A stretch of DNA of 64,000 bases, from NCBI RefSeq assembly GCF_000264905.1, contig NW_006763131.1, positions 152,138-216,137 of the forward strand, given 5' to 3'. The position numbers and the translations under genes are program-made. A model generated the notes under the pieces. The model saw only the letters and a list, made by a program, of their open reading frames with translations. It ran no database searches and had not been told where the DNA came from. Source of the stretch: Stereum hirsutum FP-91666 SS1 (lineage: Eukaryota > Basidiomycota > Agaricomycetes > Russulales > Stereaceae). This document shows, in pieces, positions 10,409-23,400 of this stretch (the first letter of the stretch is position 1; every line of letters starts with the position of its first letter).

Positions 10409-13000
10409 TTAAATCGCTGAGCTGTATCTCTCTCCGAACACGCCCTCTTCCATCGCCTTGATTTCTATAAGTATAACGAAAACGCAGCAGAAGTCAGCTA
10501 GCAGTTTCACGACAAAATGCGAGACTGACGGAGGGCTAGATGTTTAGAATGATATCGACAAAGGGCCAGATTTCCTACAATTTATACATAAGATATCAAT
10601 CCCACTATTTTTTGTACCCATTGATCCGATAAACTGATGATCCACTCACCCATCATGACATACAGCCCCTCCACGCCCGTGTCTCTCCATGCAGACCTGA
10701 TCTCCCCCTCCTCATTCAATCCCCATATCGTCTTCAGCTTACTCGTCACTTCCTTTCCGCACAGCTTTTCAATCGGATCTCTGACATTCGTATACCCAGT
10801 AGCAAAGATGACGACGTCGGCGTCGAGGGTCGTTCCGTTCTCAAATTTGAGGCCAGTGGGTGTGAAGGTGGAGATAGGGCTATCGTTCTTGAGTTTGATC
10901 TTGCCGTCTGCTATGAGTTTGCTTGTGCCGACGTCTATTTCGAAGATCCCAGGAGAGTTTGAGTCAGAAGAGGTGGATCGGTCCAATCAGTTGCGAGACA
11001 GCTGCGCGACGTACCGAGGTAATATCCTCCGCCCTTCGTGAACGCGAGCAGCAGGAATCCGGAACCTTCGTTCCCCCACCCAAGTTTGAATCCACGCTTT
11101 CGAAGACCATCTAAGAGTTCCCTGTAGACATATATTGGCGTGAGATCTTGACCAGAAACGCAGAACGAGAGCTCACTTGTCCGCTTCAGCAAGATCTTTC
11201 GTCTTCCGCTGATGTACAAGATGGATGAGGTGCAGTGGGTATGAAGCGTGTATAATATCGGCGATTTCTGTAGGTGGTGCGTGCTCGGAGTACAGATCTG
11301 TTGGACCGGTGCGAGTGAGATCGAGAAAGAGGGGGATGCAGGAGTCTAGCGTACCGGAAAGAAGAATATGTAGTCCGTGCTTGGTGGACATAACGTAGGT
11401 CTCACTTCGTTGATACATCGTGACATCTAAGATATCGAGTTCGGATGAATGAATTTCGGATAACTTGAGGCTAACTAGGGGAGGAACTGACCGATGTCGT
11501 GTTTATAGCAGTCGGCCGAGATATCGTGACCTGAGTGATACAGAGATTGAGACACAGTTGGAGAAAGATTGGAACGTATATGATCGTACCAGAAGTACAA
11601 GCCCCAACAACCACAACCTTCTTGCCTACATGATCTCTCGCACTCCCAAACTGCGACGAATGGAAGACCTTTCCCTTGAACTCATCCTGCCAAACGATGC
11701 CGTCCCGTGAGTTTGGCGGTCTCAGATCAAATAGATGTACGAGTGATTACCATCCCGGGATATTTTGGCATCGACGGTGTTCCTCCTCCCCATCCCAGAG
11801 CAAAGACAAGATGTTTGACCTTGAACGTTCTTTGTTCTGGATTACCGGAGTTGCCCCGTAGGATGGTGATCGTCCAGATCTTGGTGTTGTGATCTTGAGT
11901 TACCGAGGTGACCGTGGATGACGTCCATATATTGAGCTCGAGGCACCGAGCGTAGCCTTCGAGCCAATCGGCGAGCTGAAATGTGGGAGCGATCAGTCGG
12001 ATTTCGGAGACAAAGAAGGGTATCGTGGCGATACCTTAGGAGCAGGCGTGAAGACGGGCCAAGTTGGAGGGAAACTAAGAAAAGCACAATCACAATTAAG
12101 CGACATAAAGACGAGGAAGGGATATGAATACATACGGGATATATGGCATATGATCGTACCCTGATGCGACCGGTTCGTTAGTCGAGAGTTATCTTGCCAC
12201 ACGCCACACATGATAGGAAGACTCTCACAGACTGGATCGTGCAAACATAAGGCCTCGTATCTTGTCCTCCACTGATCCCCGACTCTCGCCTGTCTCTCTA
12301 TCGTAAGTGTCTTCACGCCTAGAAACTTCAACCTCGCCGAGATCTCTAGTCCACTCTGACCAGCCCCTATGACGATGACCTTTGGCTCCTCGCCATCCTC
12401 CGGCCTGCAGTCGAGTTCCTTACGGCGATCAGAAGGCCAATGACCGTGGTTGGGGTTGGACAGGCGGTGCGGTCCCGAGAGCTCGGGGTAGGAGGAGAGG
12501 GATTCGAGAGCAGTGTAGATGGTATGGGCTTTCCAGATGTATTGTCCAGGCGTGGGTGACGGAGTGGGAACGAGACGAAAGACGCCGGAGCCGGTTCCGA
12601 TTGAGGTCTTGAACTTGAAAAGAGCTTGGATCCAGAGTAAGTCGTCGTAGGGCCTCTCCAGTGCGACCCATTTCTCCTGAAGAGCGCAGTCGTGTACATT
12701 TGACTGCTTGAGACGATCGTTCAGGAACGTCTTCACTTTATCCTCTCCGTAGAAGGTACGGTAGTCCCAGGTCAGAGAAAGTATGTCGCGCCAAAAGACA
12801 TTTTGGCCGGGTAAGAGAAGCGAGATGAGAGTGGAGACATCCGAGTTTGACAAAGCCTGAGAGAAGGAGGAGAACCACTCCCTAGCGACGTCGAGGGCAT
12901 CGATGGACGAGTCGGTCTCCTTCTTGACATCGGAGATGCCGAGGCTGTTGAGAGTCGGAAGAGCGAGAGTGGGAGGAAAAACTGGTTCAAAGTCGGCCAT
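10409..13000 (-). CDS. Flavin-dependent monooxygenase (FMO-like) with N-terminal NTF2/SnoaL-like segment
   Basis: Minus strand, start ATG 13000 (MADFEPVFPPTLALPTLNSL), about nine exons, roughly 600 residues. The first 130 residues resemble a SnoaL/NTF2-like fold (WFSSFSQALSNSDVSTLISL). The FAD-binding fingerprint VIVIGAGQSGLEISARLKFL is followed by GDQWRTRYEALCLHDPV. A second dinucleotide (NADPH) fingerprint, VGKKVVVVGACTSG, is split by an intron near 11590. Near the end comes the FATGY motif (VVIFATGYTNVRDPI), and the final exons spell HLALQIKAMEEGVFGERY, a typical C-terminus for this fungal group. Enzymes of this class hydroxylate or Baeyer-Villiger-oxidise small substrates using NADPH and oxygen; the substrate is unknown. 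No biosynthetic cluster is evident next to it. Confidence 0.85.
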
Positions 13001-13532
13001 CGCTCTACGAGGACAAGAATAAGTATGAGGTGGGAAGCGAGTAAAAGCGTGGACGAGGATGCCATTTTATGGAAAGCAGGAAACCCATGACAAGACGGAA
13101 GGGCGTGTAGCGGATTCCGTCACCCGTGAGCATAGTGCATCATTTCGATAGTGCAAAAAGAGGATGCGCGAGAACAAGGCCGTTTTGAGCCAGTCCCATG
13201 TTCAGACTTTGCGGTCATGCCATCAAGGAAGCGGGTCACCTGTGTAGCTGTTTAGGGGGCGTTGATCGTAAGTAGTCACCAGATGAGGCCAACAAAAGGT
13301 GATACCAACAGACAAGCAGAGGGCTGCTATTAGGCTCGATCGAGATCATCGCAAGAGAACCAACAATGTTATTCGGGTGGCAAAAGAGGACCTGTGACGC
13401 CACACCCAGAAGCCCTTGGACGCCACACGCTTCGAGGTCCTGAGGCGACGTCCTGAGGCCCGAAGCGATACATACGAAATCATGAGAGCGCAACTCAGTT
13501 CAGGAGACCAATCTCGCTTGTCGCTCTCGAAA
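13001..13532. other. Intergenic region
   Basis: About 530 bp between the monooxygenase start and the 3' end of coiled-coil gene A. No gene or repeat recognised. Confidence 0.4.
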
Positions 13533-15473
13533 CTAGCTACTCAACGACATGTCGGACCCACTACTTTTCCGCCGCTTATTGGCACCCATGGTCTCCGTAG
13601 CGCGACCATGATCGTCTTCCTCGTCTAAATATTCTATGCCTCTCTTCTGACTGGTACCTATACTGTTTGTGAGAGGCAAAGATGACGAGTTGTAGTAGGA
13701 TCGCAGTTCCCGATCTAGAGACACGCTGAAGGCTACCCTGCGGAGAGCGAGGCATCGGACCTTCAAAGTACCGTCTTGGTACCAAGTGATTATCTTCTGC
13801 TTTGTCTCGGGGGTGATGGAGCTGCCACTGGGCGTGAGAGTTGACTGTTCGTAAAGGTGCTCCATTTGATGCTTTGAGCAATCGTTCAGTATAGTATTTA
13901 TCGATGAGCTCGAAGAAGGAGGAGCGACGTACGGGACTCAACTTCGCTTGAAGGATATCGCTTCTGGTAGAAAGATGACTGACCGATATGCATTCATATC
14001 GACCCCAGTAATGCCAGAGTTGCGTATTGGACTGCACCAACAACTCCTTGTGCTGGCGGAGTTTGACAGCTCTTTTCGTTGTATCTCTTCTCACAGAGCC
14101 GTCGACACGTTGATCAGGTTCAATGAGCAGGATATTCGCGATATTATGATCATCGCCCAAAACGAACGAGAGGCCGCTGAGATGGAGCAGTTTGCGAGAT
14201 CTAAGGCAGTTTTTCTTCTTAGTGAAAAATATGTCGAAAGTAGCGTCAAGCTATACAGTGACAACTCGAACCTTGGAAGCTAGATAAGAATAATGAGTAC
14301 TACTATGTTTCAATGAGAACGCAATTGTTTCTTTTTACCTCCGGTGGGACGAATTCAGCCGTTTGCGCATAAGGCATGACGGTTTCATATGTCGGCCAGG
14401 ACGAGCCCCCACGACAGCTTTTGCGCAACTGGAGAAACACTTTTATACCTTCTTCCGGAGCTACGTAGGTGACCACGCATATTGAATCCTGTGCAGGACC
14501 TGATATCGTAGACGACACTTACCGGATCTCCATTTCCCTTGGTTTTGACCTCTATATTTTTTCGGTCGATGCCGCTTTGACGGACCCGCCATTGAGCGAT
14601 CGTCAACAGCCTTGTCGTGTCTTGGTCAGAAGTTACGAAGTCTCAGTAGCATGGGTAGTATAGAAACCTCACATCAGTGAGCATGGCACTATCAAGGTCT
14701 ATTTGCATACGTTCGATGCCTTGAGTGATGAGAGCAGGTCCATTTCCATGCTGCTAGGACAATGGCTTTAAGTCACGGATACGTCTTCTGATGATGCGCG
14801 AGTCTTACAGAGCTCTGTGTCGGGAAAAATGAGACGTGAAAGGTATATAGAACGAAATACGAAGATGCGTACTGGAACCTCCTCGTGACGTTCGTTTTTC
14901 TTCTCGTAAGCGTCGATTTTCGTCTTCAAATGCGCCAGTTCATCTTCCTGAGGCCAGCAAGAGTTTGCTATGCTTAAGATCCTACCAATAGCGGTAAAAC
15001 GAATGACGAACCTTCTGTTGTAGTCGTTGTTCAAGCTCCTGCGTAAACGGGGCCAATTGTCGACGCTACATCCAATATGTGCGCCCAACGCAGGTTCAGG
15101 GTCGCTCAGGTGAGAACTTACGTACTCTGTGGTCTGCATATACAAAGCCAAAGGTGGGCACTCTTTCGACGCTAACCGCAAGATTTTCCTCCGCCTTTTT
15201 CAACAAAGCAGATAGCTGTCTCTTGAGGTCGTCTCTTTCCCGCTTTAGCTCCGCCACGGTAACCTCATATCCTGCATGGTCGGCGGCGATACTCACATTC
15301 TACAAGAACATCAGCAGCGAGCAAGGTCGCCTGAGTACCTCAGAGGGAGTTATGTAGAGACAAATGTATCTTACCATCTGTCGTAATGCCCGTAGCTCAT
15401 CGGCCATCCCGGCAAGCAGAGGGACCGCGACATCGCGAGGCAGGCGAAGAATCTCGTACGGCGAGAGCTCCAT
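13533..15473 (-). CDS. Coiled-coil family protein A (unknown function, tandem paralogue)
   Basis: Start ATG 15473: MELSPYEILRLPRDVAVPLL, a 37-residue helical first exon ending ELRALRQM. Next comes a Lys/Glu-rich coiled coil (ELKRERDDLKRQLSALLKK) closing with PTFGFVYADHR, then a 27-nt exon at 15012-15038 (ELEQRLQQK), then another coiled-coil exon (DELAHLKTKIDAYEKK). The C-terminal half contains KELLVQSNTQLWHYWGRYEC and WYQDGTLKVRCLALRRVAF, and ends in a Lys/Arg/Ser-rich tail at 13533. These blocks recur in genes B and C just downstream. No known domain is recognised. Exons between about 14290 and 14860 are uncertain. The basic tail might be a nuclear signal (inference). Confidence 0.6.
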
Positions 15474-15916
15474 CACGCTGCTGGAGTTTTCGAAACTCCA
15501 GGTAGTCTGAGTTGTCTGGGTAGTTCGACTGATGGAAGTGGTTGAAAGGGACGGCGATAATACCAAGAGTCGGACGGTGTGGTTCGTGGAAGAAATTCAA
15601 CCCGAGGACTTGAACATGGCACAGCAACGGAAATCGCCGAACCCATCTTTGCCACTCAGGTGCTGTGGCAACTTGGTGGCAACTTCAAAGGTCGAACACC
15701 TACTACCATCCGGTCACACCGTTTTCTGCTAGTATCTAAAACAGAAATCATGGCTGAACTTTGTGGAGCGAAGTTACGAAAAATGACCGGGCTCGGATTC
15801 GGAGAACCATCTCACCAACTTCGTGACTGTGAATGGTTCTGCTACGCGCGGGGAACTCAGAGACTAGTGTCATGCTACAGAAACAGAAACATTATGTCTA
15901 AGAAAGCCACATCCGG
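15474..15916. other. Intergenic region between coiled-coil genes A and B
   Basis: About 440 bp holding the presumed promoter of gene A. No further structure recognised. Confidence 0.35.
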
Positions 15917-17964
15917 TCACTCTCCTTGTCCAGCCTCCAACTCAGGGCCCTTGTGCCGCTTCGAAGAGCCTTCGCACAACCCATGGTCCCCGCTTTTCCT
16001 CTTCCTAACTCTAGCTACGAACGACGTCTCAGCAATCTGACTCGAACGTTTATGCGGCCGCACGTAATCTTCGTTGGCAGTACCGTGGAGTTCCTTATCG
16101 AGCTCGATATTGTAACCTATTCTTTCAAAACCAAAACAATCGATCTTGAGAGTCCCTTTCCTGTAACGCTTTGCGACCATTTTCTTCTGCACTGGGATGT
16201 CGTTGCGGTGTCCAACAGTAGATTCTATAAGATATTTCTGTTGACCCTGTTATAACGCCGACGATAATGGTAGAAAATCAGCTACAAACGAAATAAGGAA
16301 AGGCGAGTCGGCGGTCAACGCACAGACGACATGGTAGACCAGAGGGTCTTGGGTGGCGCTTCGCTAAAGAACAAGCATTTGTAGCGTCCGGGATATATCC
16401 ACGACGAATCAGAATAGCTAATTTGTATCGTCATCTCAATGACATCTCCGCACGCAATGGGGTGAGTGACTAGCTCCCACTTCCCCGCGGAGATAAGTCG
16501 CTCGTGGGGTAGTATTGCCAGGGTGCGTGCAAGGCCGCGGACATGGTGCATAAGAGAGCTTCGGTGGGTAGGGAAAATGGGATGGGAAAGACTAGACCAA
16601 ATATTTCAGTCGGCATCCTTCGTTTACTTCTGCATATGACGCACCGAATGGATGATGATATCTTAGAGATATATCAGTCAAAGAAAGAGCGTTGTCTCGT
16701 GCAAATACGTACCCTAGGCTGTTCATCTTTACTTGAGAACGGTTTAAGATCTGTACTCTCAGGTAACAATGGGCAAGGGTCTCGGAAACGCTCCTTCCTA
16801 AATGCTACAACATCAATGTCGATGTCTGTAGGCCATTTCATCGTTGAGCAGGACCATGGTGCCGGGAAGAGGTAGCCAACTTCACCGGAGATTTCCTGCA
16901 CTTTAGACTCTGCGAGTAGTTCGTTCTCCTGCGAGCATGGCTTGTGAACCAGCTCTAATTGAGCCTGAGTGGAAGCCAGATCTGGTAGAACCTTTATTAT
17001 TATATTTAGCACTGGAAACCAAAAAGAACAAATTGAGAGATTTACCTCTGTATTGGTCTCGCCCTTGGCAGTCAACTGTGATTCTGATGATCCTAATCGG
17101 TCGCACTGTTCGAAATGAGGACATGTATATGTGCGATAATGGGGCAACGTCACTGCACCAATGTCACATCTTGGCCGTCGGCATCGGATGGTATGGCTCG
17201 CTGCTGAAGAGAACATTGAATGTGAGGAACACGGTATTACTACATAAGCAGTGCGGGTGCATACCAATCGCTGTCGCATGCAGTCAGTTGTAAAGCAAGG
17301 AGCCGAACAATAACATGGTATTGTGGAAATCATGAGCAGAAATTACACACTTTTATCTCTGCCTTGCGCTCCGCTGCCTTCTTCCGCAGTGTAGCAATCT
17401 TTGTTGTGAGATTCTCGATGGTCTGGTCCTATATACTGATGGTCAGTACAGTCTACAGAGATGATAGAAGAGAATAGAAAACCTGGTTTTCAACCCTATG
17501 TCTCAGTTCCTGTAAAGTTTGGTGAGCGAAGGATTAAAAATGACGCTTATGGGAGATAACAAGCAATCCGTCCCGTTTCGACGTACCTCATGATCCTCAT
17601 ACACAAACCCAAACGTAGGTTCTGCTATAACATCCAAGTTGACGCGTTCTTCAAGCCGATTAAGCCGATCCGAATTTTCCAGCTCCACTCTAGTCAGACT
17701 GGCTTCCAGTTCGCATTTCTCCCATTTCAGCCTGGCGACATCGTTCTCGAGGCTGCGGTGACCTAAAGAATCGGTGCATTGCGTTTTCTTTGTGATAAGA
17801 TACAGAAACGGGGTTTAGAGCCAAGAGATTAATGATATGTCAACACTGCTATTCATGATTACGAGTACCTGTCGAGCAGTCCGAAGCTCACTGGCCATTT
17901 TTTCGAGGAGAGGCAGTGCAATTTCGCGCGGGAGTTTTAGGAGATCATTGGGTGAGATCTCCAT
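15917..17964 (-). CDS. Coiled-coil family protein B (unknown function, tandem paralogue)
   Basis: Start ATG 17964: MEISPNDLLKLPREIALPLL, closely matching the first exon of gene A. It is followed by coiled coil, the motif EPTFGFVYEDHE, the 27-nt exon ELRHRVENQ (17483-17509), and the coiled-coil exon DQTIENLTTKIATLRKKAAE. The C-terminal half has SYSDSSWIYPGRYKC and YRKGTLKIDCFGFERIGY, ending with a basic tail (KSGDHGLCEGSSKRHKG) at 15917. Intron positions match those of A and C where I can compare them. Exons between about 16900 and 17330 were not fully resolved. Function unknown. Confidence 0.6.
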
Positions 17965-18316
17965 GCTCCTACCGTACGCGCTATCCGTGGACCAGAACAG
18001 ACGTGGCAAGCGGCCTGATTGTACACGAGAGCTGTTGAATACGAAGAGAACGAAGACGTCCGAGCTCAGATTGATGGATTCCTTCAAGTTTCAAAGTTGA
18101 ACGAAGATGGGACCGCTGGCAACCGCCGAACTCTCCGGCCCGGATTATAACGCCACTGTGGCGACCCACCTAGTCGCACCTGCGTCCAGGTTGCGTGGAA
18201 TGCTTCAACAACGTCGTAACAAAATGTGCAAGAGTGCAAATATGACTCAGTTCTATTTATCGTGACCGACGTATATGACTCGGAGCGATACACAACAAAG
18301 ACTCCTCGTTCAGTAG
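17965..18316. other. Intergenic region between coiled-coil genes B and C
   Basis: About 350 bp; presumed promoter of gene B. Nothing else seen. Confidence 0.35.
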
Positions 18317-20188
18317 CTATGCGTCCTGTGTTGAATTCGCATACCTACCAACTCCCCGTCTCTTCGAACCACCGAACTCTACATCCAGTCCATCACATTT
18401 TCTGCTGTCCTGAGCGCTGGCATTATCACCGAAGATTTGCGAGAAGGTCTCTTTCTCACAAGTCGAAGAAGTATGAAGCGCCTGGTCGAGTCGTCTATCG
18501 AAAGCAACCCTTCGTAGCGCGTAACAGTAGACCTTCAATATACCGTTTTCGTAGAGCCCGGAGATCATCTCTCTCGTGTCTTGGGTGGCGGAGTCAATTG
18601 CTTCAAAAGTGAGCTTGACGAGGGCTTCCTTCTGGTCCTGTTATGTAGAAGTAGAGACCACCGTTCAATTGTCTGCAAAAGCTGTCAAGACAAGGCAAAA
18701 TGCATACGCACATATTCCATATTCTTCCAAATACGCTCCGCAGGAGCAACACATATCTGTGCACACTCATATCTTCCTACATGAAACCATGAACTTTGCT
18801 TCGGAACGCTATCATAATGGATCAACAATTCCATCACTTCGCAGGTGTTAATGCCATGAGGCGCCGTGGACCAGTTCGAGGCAGTGGCGTTGTAGCGTCG
18901 ACGTGGGAGAACGCATACTAGATGAGAGAGGGGATCTGTTCCGGCAGTTTGATATATGAGGGAGGAGTTGGAGAGGGGTAGAAAGGGATAGACACTGGAT
19001 GTGAAGGTCTGAGCCGAACTTAAGTAACTGGTGCGAGTGAAACAGAGGACTTACGCTAGCGGCATTGGGATCTGGACACATGTAAGGTCCCGTTAGCAAT
19101 CAGTAAAGAATTTGTAGAAGCGTACCTTGGGCTCGATGTATATAGGATCAGTGGAGTATCTGACGAGGCCGCCTAGAGAGGGCAGTGAGATATCTTTCTC
19201 AGAATACGATTCTTTGAGAAAGTCAAGTGGGTCCATGGAATGGCCTGATATAAGGGACACATATGAGAATAGGTTCAGGAAGTTGGAGGGCGATGACCCC
19301 ATTATTTGACTTCACCGTTTCGGCCTTCGATCTCAGCCCGAAGGATCGAGATATCTAAATCTTTCTCTTTCAATAGAGCTTCAAGCTCTTGCAACTCAGC
19401 GCTCGCGAGAGTAAAATCCTGCAAGATCTGCGAAAAGAAAGGGCTTATTGTTAGACGTTCAGTCGGCGTGTTAATCCAAAAGTAACGAACAGCATCATAG
19501 TCCGCAACTCTCGCTGCAAGTTCGACCTCCAACGACGCAAAAGTACGCCTTGAAAGCTTGGATGTGACTGAATCTCTTTCATGTTTCACGGACTTCTTCG
19601 TCGCGATGGCGAGCTTGGTCTTTAGGCTTTTGATGGTTTCCGCCTACGAAGTCGTGCTCTTCGATCAGATGACAGGCGCCTCACAGTACTCAGAAAAGCA
19701 GAAAAAAACTACATACCTGAATCTTGACCTTGCGTCCAAGCTCCTGTACGTTATCGTGAGCGAACACAGCGCCTAGGAAGCAACCTCAATAGCTCCTACA
19801 TGACATACCTCGTGATTCTGATACACAAAACCGAATGCAGGTTCTTCAGCTAAATTTGACGCGATTGCTTGCTCTACCCTTTCGAAAAGAGTGGCTTTCT
19901 CTCGTTCCAAGCCAGATATCCGCGTTTGGAGATCACTTTGTTCTCGTTTTAGCTTCGAAATCTGCCAGTGCTCCCGGAGCCAACGTTTTGATCCGGTATT
20001 GCTCGGATTCTGAGAACGATGGTTCGTGGAAAACTAGTTCCAGTTTATTTTCAGTGGACAGTTATGTCGGTAGCGGCAAAACTCACCTGACGAGAGTTGC
20101 GAAGTCCCTTGGCCATTTTGTCTTGAAGTATATCAGGCTCTAAAACAGCTTCACGAGGGTCAAGAAGATCCGTGGAAGACAGGTGTCT
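18317..20188 (-). CDS. Coiled-coil family protein C (unknown function, start uncertain)
   Basis: Third tandem paralogue. Recognisable blocks: TDLLDPREAVLEPDILQDKM (equivalent of the first exon of A and B), EEPAFGFVYQNHE, the 27-nt exon ELGRKVKIQ (19717-19743), the coiled coil ETIKSLKTKLAIATKK, then MELLIHYDSVPKQSSWFHVG with GRYEC, and LYENGILKVYCYALRRVAF, ending at 18317. Unlike A and B, there is no ATG at the expected start: the frame meets TAA five codons upstream. Either an upstream exon supplies the start (possible acceptor CCAAACAG just above 20188), an internal ATG is used (KMAKGL), or the gene is decaying. Function unknown. Confidence 0.5.
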
Positions 20189-20453
20189 CTGTTTGGTTTA
20201 GATCCAGACCAAAGAAAGCACCTACTTTGGAGGCTTTCTGGAATGGCAGAGATCACGAATGTCAGCATGTGGTGAACATAGTGAGGGGAGCGATGCTTGT
20301 GGTTCGGAGCTGAGAGCAACCGAAAACATGAACAGAGTGGGCCACCGAGTGGGGATTGCCGAAGCCTCACCGCGACGCCACACATGCTGGACAAATTTCA
20401 ACTTTTCCTTCACCGCTCCTCGCTGCATCGTCTCGACTGTCGGTAACACTCGC

Positions 20454-23400
20454 ATGAGCTCGGCGTCGACTGATAATGCCGTCAATGGCCCTGTAACCAC
20501 TACTGTTGTATCTTCCAGGCAAAAAAGATCACGTCATAATACCAATGCTGAGGCTGGCCCGTCGAACTCGAAACGGCCAAGAACTGACTCTACTTTCGAT
20601 GATCTCTACGGCAACAACGGAGTTCCAAGCAATCAGCCCGAGCGAGGAGAACCGAAGGGTCACTTGGTTGTGGATATAATGGAGAGAGCGCAGGATGTTC
20701 CGGAAGCCGAATGGTTTAGAAGGGTTGAAGTTAAAGCGAGATTAGAGGTGTTCAAGTTGCAATTAGCGGGAAAGGCCCAGAGCGGACCAGCGGTCATACA
20801 GTGCGTATTTTGGCGGAACTGATATTGTCCATAATATATGATTTGACGTCTGGACGAAAGTCGGAACGGGAGGTCGATGAAGATACCCTGGTATGCTTGC
20901 TGTTTCTCGTTATACTTGACCTCTTCATCATACCTCCCTGCTCTGTGAACTAGGACCAAGGATGAGACTGTAAAGCCGCCGCCGATGATATTCAAGCTAG
21001 AGCCACAAGATACGAATGCGACCCCACATCTTGGTTAGTGCTGTCGCAATGAACGCGATGTTCATACTGACATTGCTCAAAACCTATTCCTATAGATGTG
21101 GCCCAACCTCCGATTCCCATGCTGGACAACTACGACGAGGATATTCCAGGTCTTACTGCAACCAATTCGACTGCTATCGCGTCTACTTCTGGGCTGGCGG
21201 AGCCACTTGACAAGCGAGTAGACGCTGGGTCTGCCGTCGGCGTCGGCGTCCCCCCGGTCGCAACAATAGCTAATCTTGACTCGTCAGACATGGAGATAGA
21301 CTCAGAGGTTGACGAATTGGCCAACGACGATGAAGGCCGTCGATTCGTTACGCCGACATGTCGAACCACGATAGCAGAGGCTCCGCCACCATTACCGTTT
21401 CTCACTGCACCTGCACAAGCCGTACTGCAGAAGCCGTCTTCTTCTTGTGCGCCACACCTGGATCATTCACGTAGGCGATCAGGAACGATGGCACTTCCTC
21501 GACCATCCCAGGGTTACCACAACGCGATGAAGCCGTCCTCTTCGTGTGCGCCACACCTAGACCATCCACGTAGACTCTCAGAGGAGACGGTAATCCCTCG
21601 ACCATCTCATGATCACGACAACGCAATTGCTTCGTCCTCAGCCCCTGATGTCCTTCGTGTGGCACCGTCTAACACACTCTCGCCACCCCAACGCCGCCTC
21701 AATTCATCGGGTCCAACAGTTCCACCTATGGCTCTCGATGCCCACCAGAGAAGGAACCCGAACGAAAGGATTACCCACCCTCTTCCTGCGCGGCCATCCA
21801 CCGTCGCTTCCAGTCCACGCGATCCATCTCGCAAGACGAGTGCTCCTGGTCATATTTTTGGGTCTGGTTGTCCCGACCTTCCTTCAACTTCAGGCGCCTC
21901 TTCGTCCGCTATGCCACCACCCGTCCTGCACACAAATAACAATTTTATCCGTCGTACGGTTTCCACGAGCTCATCCGGATTTCGCAATAAGATCCCAATC
22001 GCAATCCCTATTCCTGGTTCGCCTGGGTCATCGTCGAACAGTCGCTCCACGTCCGCGCACCGCAGACGAACGCCTCCTCCAAGCCCCAAATCGACACTCA
22101 AATCTACAACGGACGCGTCATCCTCGCGTGGCCCTGAGCCTCCCGGTCTAGATGCGTCTCCAGAGACTATCATGCGCTATGTCAATTCGATGTCCCTGGA
22201 CGAGATCAATGCGAATGAACATATGCGAGACCGCCAAACGCCTCAGCAGGGGTCTTCCCAGGCCAAGGGCAAGAAACGTGCCGATAGCGAGTACTCGTCC
22301 GTTTCGGAGTCGGCAACATCCTCGTCTTCATCATCATCTGAGGAAGAGTCTGATAGAGAACTTCCACGACCTATCTCTCCGCCGCAGAGGTCACCACAGA
22401 AGGGGAGAGCACAGTCTGCGAGTTCATCATCAAACTCATCCAGCTCGGAGGACGACCGAGACGAACCCATCCGACCGCCGAAATCGAAGCCAGAACGACG
22501 TGTCATCATGTCCTCGCCTCCTGTAGAGCAGACTCTTTCCGCAAGAGCGAAAGGCAAACGACGCGCCGTCTCTGACTCGTCCTCCAGCTCCTCCGACTCC
22601 GAAGATGAGCCCACGCGTGGACAATCTCGGTCTTGGTCGAAGGGTAAGGACAAGGCGGCAAATGCGGACGTCATCGAGATCAGCTCTGGTTCTAACACCG
22701 AGTCAAGCTCGAGCTCTGATTCTGACGCTGCCCAAATCGCCCATCCTAAATCTGCTGCACGCCCTCTTCATCGCTTCGACTTGATCCTCCAAAACCCGAG
22801 AGGCCTCGCCCGACCTGCCGGTCCTCCAGCCCCAGCTGGCGCCGCTTTAGCTATACCCCCTGCGAGAGGCAAACGAAGAGACTACTCGACTCCAATCCCG
22901 GAAGTTCCGCATGGTCGTGCACGATCCTTACTCGTTCCACACTCGAACAGTTTGCCGCTTATGGCGGTCGACATAAAGGGGAGGTTCAACTTTTTGGCCA
23001 AGAAGAAGCAGAAGTTGTGCGTCTCTCTTCCGCCTTTCACCCATTTTCTTCTTCCTTCTTTTTGTATGTATCTCTCTATGGGATGTCAGACACTGACGAG
23101 ACTATGTTGGAACATCATAGCAAGCTCATTGAGCCCTTCAAAAATAACGTCATGCCACAGGACGACATCACCCGTCGTGTCTCCTCGTCCACTATCCTTG
23201 ACGACGTAGCCATTGTCGGGTTCGAGTTCCCGCGGGCTTATAAGGCCAAGAAGGGTATACAGGTCACACTCTGTCCTTTGGATGTGTGTAATGGGTATGG
23301 TAAGATCTTAGACGCACAGGGAGACACGAGAGACTCGGAGGAAACATGCAGGAACAGGCTCAGGAAGCTTCGTCCGGAGCGGTATGATTTGACGCCGTAT

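Noticed and set aside
22243..22698. Long minus-strand frame opposite the serine-rich part of the WD40 gene
   Set aside because: Repetitive TCN/GAN codons on the coding strand keep the opposite frame open; splicing and domain evidence favour the plus strand.
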